Assembly (NCBI GenBank): GCA_000687695.1
Contig: JHWZ01000005.1
Location: 1-64,000, forward strand
Source of the DNA: Lachnospiraceae bacterium P6B14
GTDB taxonomy: Bacteria > Bacillota > Clostridia > Lachnospirales > Lachnospiraceae
Reading direction: 5' to 3'
Length of the DNA stretch: 64,000 bases
Shown here: positions 8,100-15,764 of the stretch, one piece after another
Position numbering within the stretch: position 1 is the first letter of the stretch
Layout of the letters: every line of letters begins with the position of its first letter
The notes under the pieces: model-generated
The model's input: only the letters and a program-made list of their open reading frames with translations
Databases searched by the model: none
Told to the model about the DNA's origin: nothing
Translations under genes and position numbers: made by a program

Positions 8100-9314
8100 A
8101 TGAAAATGGCAGAGTTTTCAAATTCAGATAAATCAAATCATGGAAGAAGTGCACAAAAGAGTCTTGAAGATATCTTAAATGCATATGTAGAGATGGGGTA
8201 TATAAGAGTAATTAGTCCATTTCGGATCGGAAAAGAAGGATATTCAAATTTTGAACAGTTTTATGCACCGTTTGTTATTGTGTTTGAGGATAATAGTAAA
8301 TGGGCGTTGTTTACTACAACATCCATGAGAACAGACAGAATAAAGGGGCAACAGTGGGATGCGATGAATTTAAAGGAAATTGATTCATTTATTACAAGGG
8401 TATACTTAGTGTATAGTGACGGACTAAAGGATGAAGAAAAAAGAAAGTTTTCCAGACAAAACGAAAAATACCAGAGTAATGAAGAGTATTCAAAAATAGA
8501 TTCGATTATTTCTCAGGATATGTTGAGTAATCTGATTGAGGAATACGCTATCAGCGATAAATCAACAGGGCAAATTAAGGATATACAGGGTAATAATTTT
8601 GAAGAGCGAGTAGCACGAGTATTGAGTTACGCTCAGAATCTAAGAAAATGGAAAGATAATGATAAATTGGAGGAAGGGGTTCATTATAGTCTTTTCGAAC
8701 GAGTTGTAGAGTGTTTTAAATTAAACAAAGCATATACTAAGGAGATAAATGCAACATCTGATAAAACAAAGATTGGAAGATTACCGTCTGGTGGATATCC
8801 GAAGACGGATGTTTTAGTGGAAGTAACAAGTACTGATGGTATAGAGGATTACTATACAATTAGTTGTAAAAGAAGTAGTGAAAAGAGTGTAAGTATACAT
8901 CAATATAACGCAGATGCATTTGCAGATGTTTTGGATAAAAAAAATGACCACCTTCGTATGTTGCTAAGATACTTTCAAGAATGTGGGAGCAAAAAGAGAT
9001 TTGGAGAAACCAATTCTATCGAATTAACAAAAGAATTATCGCCGTATGTTGATAAATTATCTATGTGGGCGCTTGGAGGACATGGCGGAGATGGCGATCC
9101 TCAAAAACAAGTGGCAGATTATATTCTCACATATGACAATAATACTGGTGAAGCATCAATTTCAAGAATTGAGGATTACTGTAAACATCTTGTAGAATTC
9201 GGAGCGGAGGGCTTTTTTGGTACACCATTTAGTTGGACATATCCATCCAAACATCGTGGTGAGTATATACAATTAAAGACAAAGATTATTGGAGAAAATG
9301 GCGAGAGCGATTAA
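8100..9314 (+). CDS. MspI-like type II restriction endonuclease
   Basis: A 404-aa protein whose middle part resembles the MspI endonuclease family: GYPKTDVLVEV, then YYTISCKRSS about 20 residues on, matching the D...x-C-K active-site layout of MspI. The C-terminal half (ALGGHGGDGDPQKQVADYIL, GFFGTPFSWTYPS) is typical of the same group. It should cut unmethylated sites of the partner methyltransferase; MspI/HpaII enzymes recognise CCGG, but the actual site here cannot be deduced. The start is the ATG after GGAGGG, overlapping nothing and 10 bp after vsr. Its 3' end faces the methyltransferase gene with a 17-bp gap. Confidence 0.75.
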   Translation: MKMAEFSNSDKSNHGRSAQKSLEDILNAYVEMGYIRVISPFRIGKEGYSNFEQFYAPFVIVFEDNSKWALFTTTSMRTDRIKGQQWDAMNLKEIDSFITRVYLVYSDGLKDEEKRKFSRQNEKYQSNEEYSKIDSIISQDMLSNLIEEYAISDKSTGQIKDIQGNNFEERVARVLSYAQNLRKWKDNDKLEEGVHYSLFERVVECFKLNKAYTKEINATSDKTKIGRLPSGGYPKTDVLVEVTSTDGIEDYYTISCKRSSEKSVSIHQYNADAFADVLDKKNDHLRMLLRYFQECGSKKRFGETNSIELTKELSPYVDKLSMWALGGHGGDGDPQKQVADYILTYDNNTGEASISRIEDYCKHLVEFGAEGFFGTPFSWTYPSKHRGEYIQLKTKIIGENGESD

Positions 9315-9331
9315 ACGCTTTCGCCATTGGT

Positions 9332-10732
9332 TTACTTATGATCTTTTAATGCTTTTCGTATTTGTTTTGCAATTGCAAAAGCAAGTAATGGAGGAATAGC
9401 ATCGCCAATTTGTTCGTATTTATCTTGGACTTTTGAACTGTGAAACACAACATAGGGACCGGCAAATTGATACCAATCAGGGAAACTCTGAAGCCTAGCT
9501 GCTTCACGTGGTGTTATTGCTCTATTAAGGAATGGATGAAGTATTTCATCTAGGCAATGCGATGTGACAGTGAAACTGGGAGCATCATCCAGTAAACGAC
9601 GGTTTCTGCTGCCATATATAGTCTTTGGAAACAGATTCCTGTATTTTTCTAGCTTACCTTCCTCCTCCAACTTTTTGTAAGTACTTTTCATTGACTCGCG
9701 TTCAGGTATTAACGCTAGGAGTTTTTGTTTTCTTTCTATATGCCCGGGACCACGATGACTTGAAATTGAGGTTTTTGAGTATAGTTTATTTTCAATCAAA
9801 TGCTTTGGGGCTGATGTATGCATATCATTGTCGTTGTAGTCGCCTCTAACGATGCTTAAAAACTTTTTTTGGTTTTCATTTTTATACTCTTTTAGTGGAG
9901 TATAATTGGTACTCTCTTTACCCATTTCTACCTGATCAAGATCAAGAATGGCGTCTCCAACAGTTACAAATGGATGATCTCTGTTTGGACCATACTCTTT
10001 CTCCGGGTAGGAATATTCTACTGAGTCTAAATCACTCCGAATAGCAACTAAGAATAATCTCTCACGAAGTTGGGGGACGCCGTAATCGCAGGCTTTCAGT
10101 AGGATATCCTCTTGTTTCCTTGAAACAAGTCTATAAGTAGGAGTCACTTTTTTGTTCTCAAATTCGTTACATATGTCAGTGAAAATTGCTCCCTTAATGT
10201 TGTTTCTAGGCTTTGAAAATAGCCCTTTAACATTCTCAAATAATATCATTTTAGTATTAAGTGTTCTTGAGATTCGCAGAATATTACTGAAAAGGTCATC
10301 TCTGTCGTCGCCTTCAGTCCTTGTTCCTGCCATGCTAAAGCTTTCACATGGAGCACCGCCTGATACGACATCAATGGTTTCTGAATCCGAATCAATGCCA
10401 TACCTCTTCAATAAAAGCATTTTTATCATAGAGCTACTAACAAGATTAATATCTCCATGAATAAGTAGAGTTTGAGTGCTTTCAACTAAAAAACCATCTA
10501 AGTATTTTTTATTTGTTTTATTATTATGGTAATACTTTTCGAGTTCAAATACCTCAGCATTATGTGTTACGGAGTAGGTTTCTACAGTTGTGTCCGTCCA
10601 TTCAACAGCGATTAGAGGGAGTATTCCTGCCCATTTGAATCCTGTACAAAGACCTCCTGGCCCTGAAAACAAATCTATACTCAGAAGATTATAGTGTTCT
10701 TCTTTCATTCTTGTTTTTAAACTATTATTCAT
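9332..10732 (-). CDS. DNA (cytosine-5) methyltransferase
   Basis: A 466-aa C5-cytosine methyltransferase that protects host DNA from the convergent restriction enzyme. Motifs in order: AdoMet-binding LFSGPGGLCTGFKWAG; catalytic Cys in SGGAPCESFSMAG; ENV in ILFENVKGLF; the R-x-R element in PQLRERLFLVAIR; a target-recognition region; and the late motif PREAARLQSFPDWYQF. I prefer the start eight bases after GGAGG over an upstream GTG/ATG. This places the ATG inside the last codons of the XRE regulator gene, so the two are translationally coupled. Expression is driven from the regulator promoter at 10987-11015. Confidence 0.95.
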   Translation of the reverse strand: MNNSLKTRMKEEHYNLLSIDLFSGPGGLCTGFKWAGILPLIAVEWTDTTVETYSVTHNAEVFELEKYYHNNKTNKKYLDGFLVESTQTLLIHGDINLVSSSMIKMLLLKRYGIDSDSETIDVVSGGAPCESFSMAGTRTEGDDRDDLFSNILRISRTLNTKMILFENVKGLFSKPRNNIKGAIFTDICNEFENKKVTPTYRLVSRKQEDILLKACDYGVPQLRERLFLVAIRSDLDSVEYSYPEKEYGPNRDHPFVTVGDAILDLDQVEMGKESTNYTPLKEYKNENQKKFLSIVRGDYNDNDMHTSAPKHLIENKLYSKTSISSHRGPGHIERKQKLLALIPERESMKSTYKKLEEEGKLEKYRNLFPKTIYGSRNRRLLDDAPSFTVTSHCLDEILHPFLNRAITPREAARLQSFPDWYQFAGPYVVFHSSKVQDKYEQIGDAIPPLLAFAIAKQIRKALKDHK

Positions 10733-10955
10733 TGGAAACCTCCATAGTTTGACTGTGAGATATGTGCTCGACAATATCGCTTAAATCACAATTGAGTGCA
10801 TCACATATTTTATCTAGTGTATCAGTATTTACATTTTGCCCCTTGCTTAGTTTTGTAACAGCGGAGGTGCTTATATTTGCCATGTTGCATAGATCTTGTT
10901 TTTTCAAATCTCGGTCAATCAATAATTTGAAGAGTTTTTTGTATGATAATGCCAT
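10725..10955 (-). CDS. XRE-family regulator of the restriction-modification locus
   Basis: A 76-aa protein that is one Cro/CI-type helix-turn-helix (KQDLCNMANISTSAVTKLSK, then DTLDKICDALNCDLSDIV). It is first in a two-gene unit with the methyltransferase, with an 8-bp overlap. Small XRE proteins in this position often control timing of methyltransferase and endonuclease expression, as C proteins do; that role is inferred. A near-perfect promoter lies just upstream. Confidence 0.88.
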   Translation of the reverse strand: MALSYKKLFKLLIDRDLKKQDLCNMANISTSAVTKLSKGQNVNTDTLDKICDALNCDLSDIVEHISHSQTMEVSNE

Positions 10956-10986
10956 GAAGTGACTCCTTTCGGATGCTTTGTTCTTA

Positions 10987-11015
10987 ATTATACACCAGTA
11001 ATCGTGTTATGTCAA
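10987..11015 (-). promoter_or_regulatory. Consensus sigma-A promoter for the regulator/methyltransferase operon
   Basis: On the minus strand: TTGACA, 17-bp spacer, TATAAT, a perfect match to consensus. The ribosome site AAAGGAG follows about 20 bp downstream. Strong expression of the protective methyltransferase after entry into a new host would make sense. Confidence 0.85.
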
Positions 11016-11037
11016 CAAAAAATCTTGAGATAATATA

Positions 11038-11065
11038 TTAAAACCGGGGGAAAGCCCGGTTTTAA
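11038..11065. terminator. Bidirectional hairpin terminator between divergent promoters
   Basis: Stem TTAAAACCGGG / CCCGGTTTTAA with a 6-nt loop. It lies between the methyltransferase-operon promoter and the promoter of the HNH gene and would insulate the two. Confidence 0.65.
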
Positions 11066-11087
11066 TGGTTTGTAATTGTTATTTATC

Positions 11088-11116
11088 TTTACAAAATAGC
11101 ATTTTTAGAGTACAAT
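11088..11116 (+). promoter_or_regulatory. Sigma-A-type promoter for the HNH nuclease gene
   Basis: TTTACA, 17-bp spacer, TACAAT. About 130 bp of untranslated leader would follow before the gene; I see no structured RNA family in it. Confidence 0.55.
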
Positions 11117-11251
11117 ATGAATATGTATTTTTTGGATGAAATAATGAGTCTGAGTGTGATTCTAGGAAGCATCTATATAGTGTAACGTGTTTTCTGATGA
11201 CTGCTTATTGTTTATACGCGTTTGTTATGATTAAAATCAGCGAGGGGATAA

Positions 11252-12172
11252 ATGAAGATATTTGTTGGCGTTACAGATTCTGACTGGTATAATCAGTTGA
11301 GGGATAGTGATTGCGATGAAGTAAACTTTTGGAGGCCGGGTGGAAACTCTTATTTCAGAGCATTGCAACCGAATGATATATTCCTGTTTAAACTGCATTC
11401 TCCATATGATTACATTGTTGGTGGAGGTTTTTTTGTGCGTTTTTCTTTTTTGCCAACTTTTCTTGCTTGGGACGCATTTGGGGATAAAAATGGAACTAAG
11501 GATTATGATGAGTTGAACAGACGTGTTGAGAAATATAGAGCTAAAAACAATATGCTTAGTAATAATCCAATGATTGGGTGCATTATTCTAACTGAGCCAT
11601 TTTTCTTTGATGAAGAGGACTGGATTCCATGTCCGTCTGACTGGAAAAAGAATATAGTTCAAGGGAAAACATATGATATTGAGACTCCAATTGGAAGGGA
11701 ATTATACAAGAGTGTTACAGACCGTCTTGTAGTAGAAATAGAGACCATGCCTGAAAACCACGACCATATCAACAGATATGCGGAATCGTTAGTTAAGCAT
11801 CGATTAGGGCAGGGGGCGTTTAGGGTATCAGTAGCTGAAGCGTATCAGCGGCGTTGTGCGATTACAGGAGAAAAAACATTGCCTGTATTGGAGGCGGCAC
11901 ATATCAAACCATATTCGGAGAATGGTCCTCACCTGACCAGTAATGGAATCTTTCTGAAATCAGATTATCATACTTTGTTCGACAAAGGATATATAACTAT
12001 TGACGAACATATGAGAATAGATGTGAGCAAGAGATTGAATGAAGATTATGGAAATGGAAAGGATTATTATAAGCATCATGGAGAGCGATTGTTGATTCTT
12101 CCTGAGAATGTTAACGATAGACCTTCATTGGAATTCTTGAAATGGCATAATGAAAGTGTTTTCTTAGGATAG
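11252..12172 (+). CDS. HNH endonuclease with N-terminal PUA-like domain
   Basis: The C-terminal half (residues about 200-275) is an HNH_2 domain: RRCAITGE, LPVLEAAHIKPYSENGPH, then SNGIFLKSDYHTLFDKGYIT, with the H and N metal/catalytic positions visible. The N-terminal ~150 residues (MKIFVGVTDSDWYNQL, DIFLFKLHSPYDYIVGGG) look like a PUA/EVE-like fold. Such fusions are usually restriction enzymes that read modified bases, but the modification read here is unknown. A GAGGGG site sets the start. It closes the AT-rich defence block beside the restriction-modification genes and has its own promoter. Confidence 0.8.
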   Translation: MKIFVGVTDSDWYNQLRDSDCDEVNFWRPGGNSYFRALQPNDIFLFKLHSPYDYIVGGGFFVRFSFLPTFLAWDAFGDKNGTKDYDELNRRVEKYRAKNNMLSNNPMIGCIILTEPFFFDEEDWIPCPSDWKKNIVQGKTYDIETPIGRELYKSVTDRLVVEIETMPENHDHINRYAESLVKHRLGQGAFRVSVAEAYQRRCAITGEKTLPVLEAAHIKPYSENGPHLTSNGIFLKSDYHTLFDKGYITIDEHMRIDVSKRLNEDYGNGKDYYKHHGERLLILPENVNDRPSLEFLKWHNESVFLG

Positions 12173-12235
12173 AGTGTAAAGTAGTGAAAGTTTGATGGTG
12201 TTCAGTAAGGGCGTAAAAAAGAATAGAAATGAAGA

Positions 12236-12406
12236 AAGGATTCGGATAATCTGAAGCTTAGGTCATTGATGAAGCTCTTTGCAGAGGCGGCGGAGAATGA
12301 CGAGGATCGGAGCATTTTTCTGAAGGTGCTTGATAAGTTCTTTGATGGGAAGAAGGATACGAGGACACTAGCTATACTGAGGCGGATTGTGGAGGAGAGG
12401 TTGTGA
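12236..12406 (+). pseudogene. 3' remnant of a DUF1810 gene
   Basis: Reading frame DNLKLRSLMKLFAEAAENDE, then DRSIFLKVLDKFFDGKKDTRT and a stop, matching the last ~55 residues of the complete DUF1810 gene at 24867-25328. The 5' two thirds are missing and no start is present. This is the most divergent of five copies of this segment in the array. Confidence 0.8.
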
Positions 12407-12454
12407 TGGAAAGACCGAAAATGAAAGAGGTTTTGTTTTTTTTGTATAACCGCA

Positions 12455-12499
12455 CAGGCTATACAGCATGAGTTAGATCATCTGGTGGGTCATCATATA
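12455..12499 (+). pseudogene. Remnant with peptide-deformylase C-terminal motif
   Basis: One frame reads QAIQHELDHLVGHHI, matching the H-E-x-D-H zinc-site motif that ends peptide deformylases. No upstream deformylase sequence remains. A second, different deformylase tail lies at 27252-27332. It overlaps the ribosome-binding region of the following NERD gene. Confidence 0.55.
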
Positions 12500-12527
12500 A
12501 CAGTGGCACAGGAGATAATTCGAGAAT

Positions 12528-13346
12528 ATGGGAAAGGGATTACTTGACTTAATCGTAGATAGTATAATTGATGATGAGTGGGTTGGTAGACGTGGCGAGA
12601 GGCTTACTGAAAAAGAGTTAAAGCGAGTTGGACGTCGAGGACGTGAAGGAAAGATTCTTCGTAACATATACTTACCGAAAGAAAACGGAGAGACGTCGGA
12701 AGTTGATGTAGTATATATCACTCAGAAAGGGATATTTGTTATTGAGAGCAAGAATTATTCCGGGTGGATTTTTGGCGACGAAAAGAATAGAAACTGGACG
12801 ATGTCATTACCGAACGGACGGAAAAACTCATTTTACAACCCTATTGCCCAGAACAGAACTCATATTAAATGGATGAGGAGTTTTGTTGGAGATAGTGTCC
12901 CGTTGTTTTCGATTATCGTTTTTTCTGAACGTTGTGAACTTAAAAAGATAAGTGTTGAGTCTGATGATGTTTGGGTGATCAAAAGAGATCGACTTGGTCG
13001 CACTATTAGGATGATATGGGACGATGTTCCGGATGCTCTTTCCCTTGAACAGGTGGATGATCTGTATGAGTCATTGAGTGATCTAACAGACGTTGATGAA
13101 GCAGTAAAGTTAGCTCACGTGAAAAACATAGAGAAAAAGTATAAAAGGACAACGACAGATGTAATCATTTCAGAACCTGTTGATATGCAGGAAGTGATAA
13201 CAGATGACAAGTCAGATATGTTATGTCCTCGATGTGGAAATACCCTTGTATTGCGAACTGCGAAGAGAGGAAATAATACTGGAAATCAGTTTTATGGATG
13301 CAGTTCATTTCCGAAGTGCAGGTTTATTAAGCAGATTAGTGAATGA
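12528..13346 (+). CDS. NERD-domain nuclease-related protein with C4 zinc finger
   Basis: Residues about 35-150 form a NERD domain, distantly related to restriction-type nucleases: NIYLPKENGETSEVDVVYIT, then IFVIESKNYSGWIFG with the E-x-K pair. The C-terminus (about 225-268) is a topoisomerase-type zinc ribbon: MLCPRCGNTLVLRTAK, then FYGCSSFPKCRF. The combination suggests binding or processing of nucleic acid; the substrate is unknown. The ribosome site is weak. It is the first intact gene of the mosaic accessory array, all of whose genes read in the same direction. Confidence 0.85.
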   Translation: MGKGLLDLIVDSIIDDEWVGRRGERLTEKELKRVGRRGREGKILRNIYLPKENGETSEVDVVYITQKGIFVIESKNYSGWIFGDEKNRNWTMSLPNGRKNSFYNPIAQNRTHIKWMRSFVGDSVPLFSIIVFSERCELKKISVESDDVWVIKRDRLGRTIRMIWDDVPDALSLEQVDDLYESLSDLTDVDEAVKLAHVKNIEKKYKRTTTDVIISEPVDMQEVITDDKSDMLCPRCGNTLVLRTAKRGNNTGNQFYGCSSFPKCRFIKQISE

Positions 13347-13376
13347 GTGGAATTGAGCACGTGAAGGGGAAGCCGG

Positions 13377-13787
13377 ATGAAAACAGTGCATGTAGTGGCA
13401 GCGGTGATCAAGTCAGATAACAAGATTTTTGCTACGCAGAGAGGTTACGGTGAATATAAGGATGGCTGGGAGTTCCCGGGTGGAAAGGTTGAGCCGGGAG
13501 AGGCGTCTGAGGAGGCATTGTCCCGCGAGATCCGAGAAGAGTTGGATGTAGAGATAAAGGTTGGAGACTTGCTTGTAACTGTGGAGCATGATTATGAGGA
13601 TTTCCACCTTTCGATGGATTGTTTCTGGTGTGAGATCGTGTCAGGAGAGCTGGCTTTATTGGAGCATGAAGCGGCGCGTTGGTTGACGTTGGAGGAGATA
13701 TGGGACGTTGATTGGCTACCGGCGGATGTGAAGGTAGTGGAGGAGATAGTAAGGAAGAATGGAATGATATATACGGAGATTGGATGA
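13377..13787 (+). CDS. Nudix hydrolase, MutT-like
   Basis: A 136-aa Nudix enzyme with the full box GGKVEPGEASEEALSREIRE followed by EL. MutT relatives hydrolyse oxidised nucleotides such as 8-oxo-dGTP; the exact substrate here is unknown. The C-terminus is odd: it ends KNGMIYTEIG, the same tail as the 2'-5' RNA ligase at 22929-23441 (GKNGMIYTEIGYVDGR). MutT proteins do not normally end this way, so the end of this gene was probably replaced by recombination with the ligase gene. A piece of this 3' end is also found at 22873-22915. Confidence 0.9.
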   Translation: MKTVHVVAAVIKSDNKIFATQRGYGEYKDGWEFPGGKVEPGEASEEALSREIREELDVEIKVGDLLVTVEHDYEDFHLSMDCFWCEIVSGELALLEHEAARWLTLEEIWDVDWLPADVKVVEEIVRKNGMIYTEIG

Positions 13788-13802
13788 TGGAGGGAAAATA
13801 GA

Positions 13803-14105
13803 ATGGTTAAGCACGTTATTTTATGGACACTGAAGGATGAGTATTCAGAAGAACAGAAGAAGGAAATCAAGGACGGGATCAAAGCAGGCCTGGAAGGACT
13901 TGCAGGGGTGATACTGGGATTGAAAGAGATTAAAGTGAATATAGCTCCTTTGGAAAGTTCGAATTGCGACTTGATGCTGGATTCTACATTTGATGATGCT
14001 GACTCGCTAAAGGCGTATGCAGTAAATCCTTCGCATGTGGAGGTGGCTGATACTAAAGTAAGACCATACACTGCATCGAGGGTGTGTATGGATTATGAGG
14101 TTTGA
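13803..14105 (+). CDS. Dabb-domain (stress-response A/B barrel) protein
   Basis: A 100-aa single-domain protein starting MVKHVILWTLKDE, the usual opening of the dimeric alpha-beta barrel (Dabb) family, with VNIAPLESSNCDLML and KAYAVNPSHVEVAD following. Members bind small hydrophobic ligands or are stress-induced; no specific function can be given. A GGAGGGAAAATAG ribosome site precedes it. Its first ~70 bases and the leader recur at 22674-22742, attached to an unrelated sequence. Confidence 0.88.
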   Translation: MVKHVILWTLKDEYSEEQKKEIKDGIKAGLEGLAGVILGLKEIKVNIAPLESSNCDLMLDSTFDDADSLKAYAVNPSHVEVADTKVRPYTASRVCMDYEV

Positions 14106-14108
14106 TTC

Positions 14109-14399
14109 GTGGTTGAGGCTTACTGGCAGATTGGTAAATCTATTATTGAAGAGCAAGGTGGTGAAGATCGTGCTGAATACGGAACTGGTCTGATAAAGGA
14201 ACTATCTGCACAGATGACAAAGGACTTCGGTAAGGGCTGTACTGTTGCAAATCTAAAGAACATGAGGCAGTTTTATCAGACCTTTCCAAATGGCTACGCG
14301 CTGCGTAGCGAATTGAGTTGGACACATTATCGGCTGTTGATGAGAGTTGAGAACGATACCGCAAGGCAGTTTTATCTTGATGAAGCTGAAATAAAATGA
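14109..14399 (+). pseudogene. Internally deleted DUF1016 (YhcG-type) nuclease gene
   Basis: Nearly identical (two differences noticed) to the N-terminal part of the complete gene at 21114-22157, from VVEAYWQIGKSI to RQFYLDEA. The sequence then jumps directly to the last codons and the downstream flank of the full copy (GAAATAAAA...TGATGAGTGATG). The whole C-terminal PD-(D/E)XK nuclease half is missing, as is the first ~25 codons. The product, if made, would be only the DUF1016 N-terminal helical domain. Confidence 0.85.
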
Positions 14400-14405
14400 T
14401 GAGTG

Positions 14406-14495
14406 ATGAATGTTTATCAGGTTTGCCGGGAGAAGCTAGATTTTACTCGAGAGCAGGCGGCGGAGTTGTTGGAGGTGATCCAGCGGAGAGACTAG
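14406..14495 (+). pseudogene. N-terminal remnant of an XRE-type regulator
   Basis: A 29-codon ORF, MNVYQVCREKLDFTREQAAE followed by LLEVIQRRD and stop. It looks like the first helices of a helix-turn-helix regulator. The same first 20 residues occur at 22157, there joined in frame to the DUF1810 tail. Both copies follow the DUF1016 gene end and overlap its stop codon region. The 116 bp up to the FtsK-like gene show nothing further. Confidence 0.6.
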
Positions 14496-14611
14496 ATAGA
14501 GGGGATGTTGCGATAGCTTGGTTTCGATTCGTAACTTACATGTTTGCTCTTAGATCATTTGAAATGTAACTATGTAAAGGGTGTTATAGAAGCCAACGGA
14601 AGGAATGAAGT

Positions 14612-15673
14612 ATGAGGTCACCTAGTTCTTCAAGTACAATGATTGACAATACGATTATTATTGGATACAAAGATGAGGACTCTTTTTCGGTAGATCCGTT
14701 GAAAATATCAAACGTTTTGGTATCCGGGACTACGGGGAGTGGAAAGACGGCGTTTGTTCAGTCTATGATTACGCAGGTTGCAGAGCTGTACTCCAACCCA
14801 GAGAAAATCAAAGCTATTATAATTGATTCAAGAGGGATGGAGTATTCATACTTAGTAAAAAGTCCATACCTTATGACCCAGTTTATTATGGAACCTAGGA
14901 ATGCTTCGGGTTGTGTTGCCTGGTTGACGGCAGAGGCTCAAAGGAGAATCTCAAAAGAGATAGATGAGTCTAAATGGTATGACATATTTGTTGTTTTGGA
15001 TGACTATGGTGAAATCGCATATAACAATTCGAGAATTGATGAAGAAGTAATGGCGCTTCTTCGATTGACTCGAATCGCGCGGATTCACTGTATTTTTGTT
15101 ACATCTACACCTTCTTCGAGAGTTTTCTCAACGGACGTCATGGCAAATATTCCATATAGAGTTTCATTTAGAACAACTTCAAAGAATGTATCAAGGATGG
15201 TTATAGGGGATGCTGGTGCGGAGACACTTAGGGTTCCCGGTGAGATGATCGTTGTTTCTCCAAATAGGACGCTTCGACTGGATAGTTATTATTTAGACTA
15301 TGATCAGCTTATTGAGAAAGAAAAAGAGTTAACTAACAAGTTTTCTGAGTTCACTGGGCAAAGCGTTCTATCCATAGATGATATTATTTCGTACGATTCT
15401 TCGTGGATGTCTGAGTTTCCTTCGGATTATTCGATTGGTAACGACAGAGATGAGTATTTTGCTGAAGTCGGATACTTTATAATAGAAAAGCAAAAGGCTT
15501 CTATTGGTGCTATACAAAGGGCGTTTCGGATTGGATTCAATAGGGCTGCTCGTCTGATGGATCAGCTTTCAGATGCAGGTGTTATCGGGCCTGAGGAGGG
15601 AATGAGTGGAAGAGAGATTCTGATGGATAGGGAGGAGTTTGATGAGTATCTTGCATGTGGCCCGGATTGCTGA
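14612..15673 (+). CDS. Small soluble FtsK/SpoIIIE-like ATPase with FtsK-gamma domain
   Basis: A 353-aa ATPase of the FtsK/SpoIIIE type. The Walker A is SGTTGSGKTAFVQSM (residues about 33-50) and the Walker B-like strand is IFVVLDDYGEI. The last ~60 residues match the FtsK gamma winged helix that reads polar guide sequences on DNA: IEKQKASIGAIQRAFRIGFN, then RAARLMDQLSDAGVIGPEEG. There are no membrane segments and no linker, so it is far shorter than the chromosome translocase (usually 750+ aa). It may pump or position DNA for a plasmid/ICE-like element or a defence system, but no partner is nearby. The genomic context is the mosaic array. Confidence 0.85.
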   Translation: MRSPSSSSTMIDNTIIIGYKDEDSFSVDPLKISNVLVSGTTGSGKTAFVQSMITQVAELYSNPEKIKAIIIDSRGMEYSYLVKSPYLMTQFIMEPRNASGCVAWLTAEAQRRISKEIDESKWYDIFVVLDDYGEIAYNNSRIDEEVMALLRLTRIARIHCIFVTSTPSSRVFSTDVMANIPYRVSFRTTSKNVSRMVIGDAGAETLRVPGEMIVVSPNRTLRLDSYYLDYDQLIEKEKELTNKFSEFTGQSVLSIDDIISYDSSWMSEFPSDYSIGNDRDEYFAEVGYFIIEKQKASIGAIQRAFRIGFNRAARLMDQLSDAGVIGPEEGMSGREILMDREEFDEYLACGPDC

Positions 15674-15764
15674 GGGTTTTGGGATAAAGGTGGATATGGA
15701 GACTTCATGGGTGGATGGGAATTCTTGGAAACAAGCTTGAAGAAGGAAAGACTCTGGAGGTCGC

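Noticed and set aside
10956-11251. C-protein operator boxes between the divergent promoters
   Set aside because: I looked for paired short palindromes near the two promoters and found none convincing enough to report.
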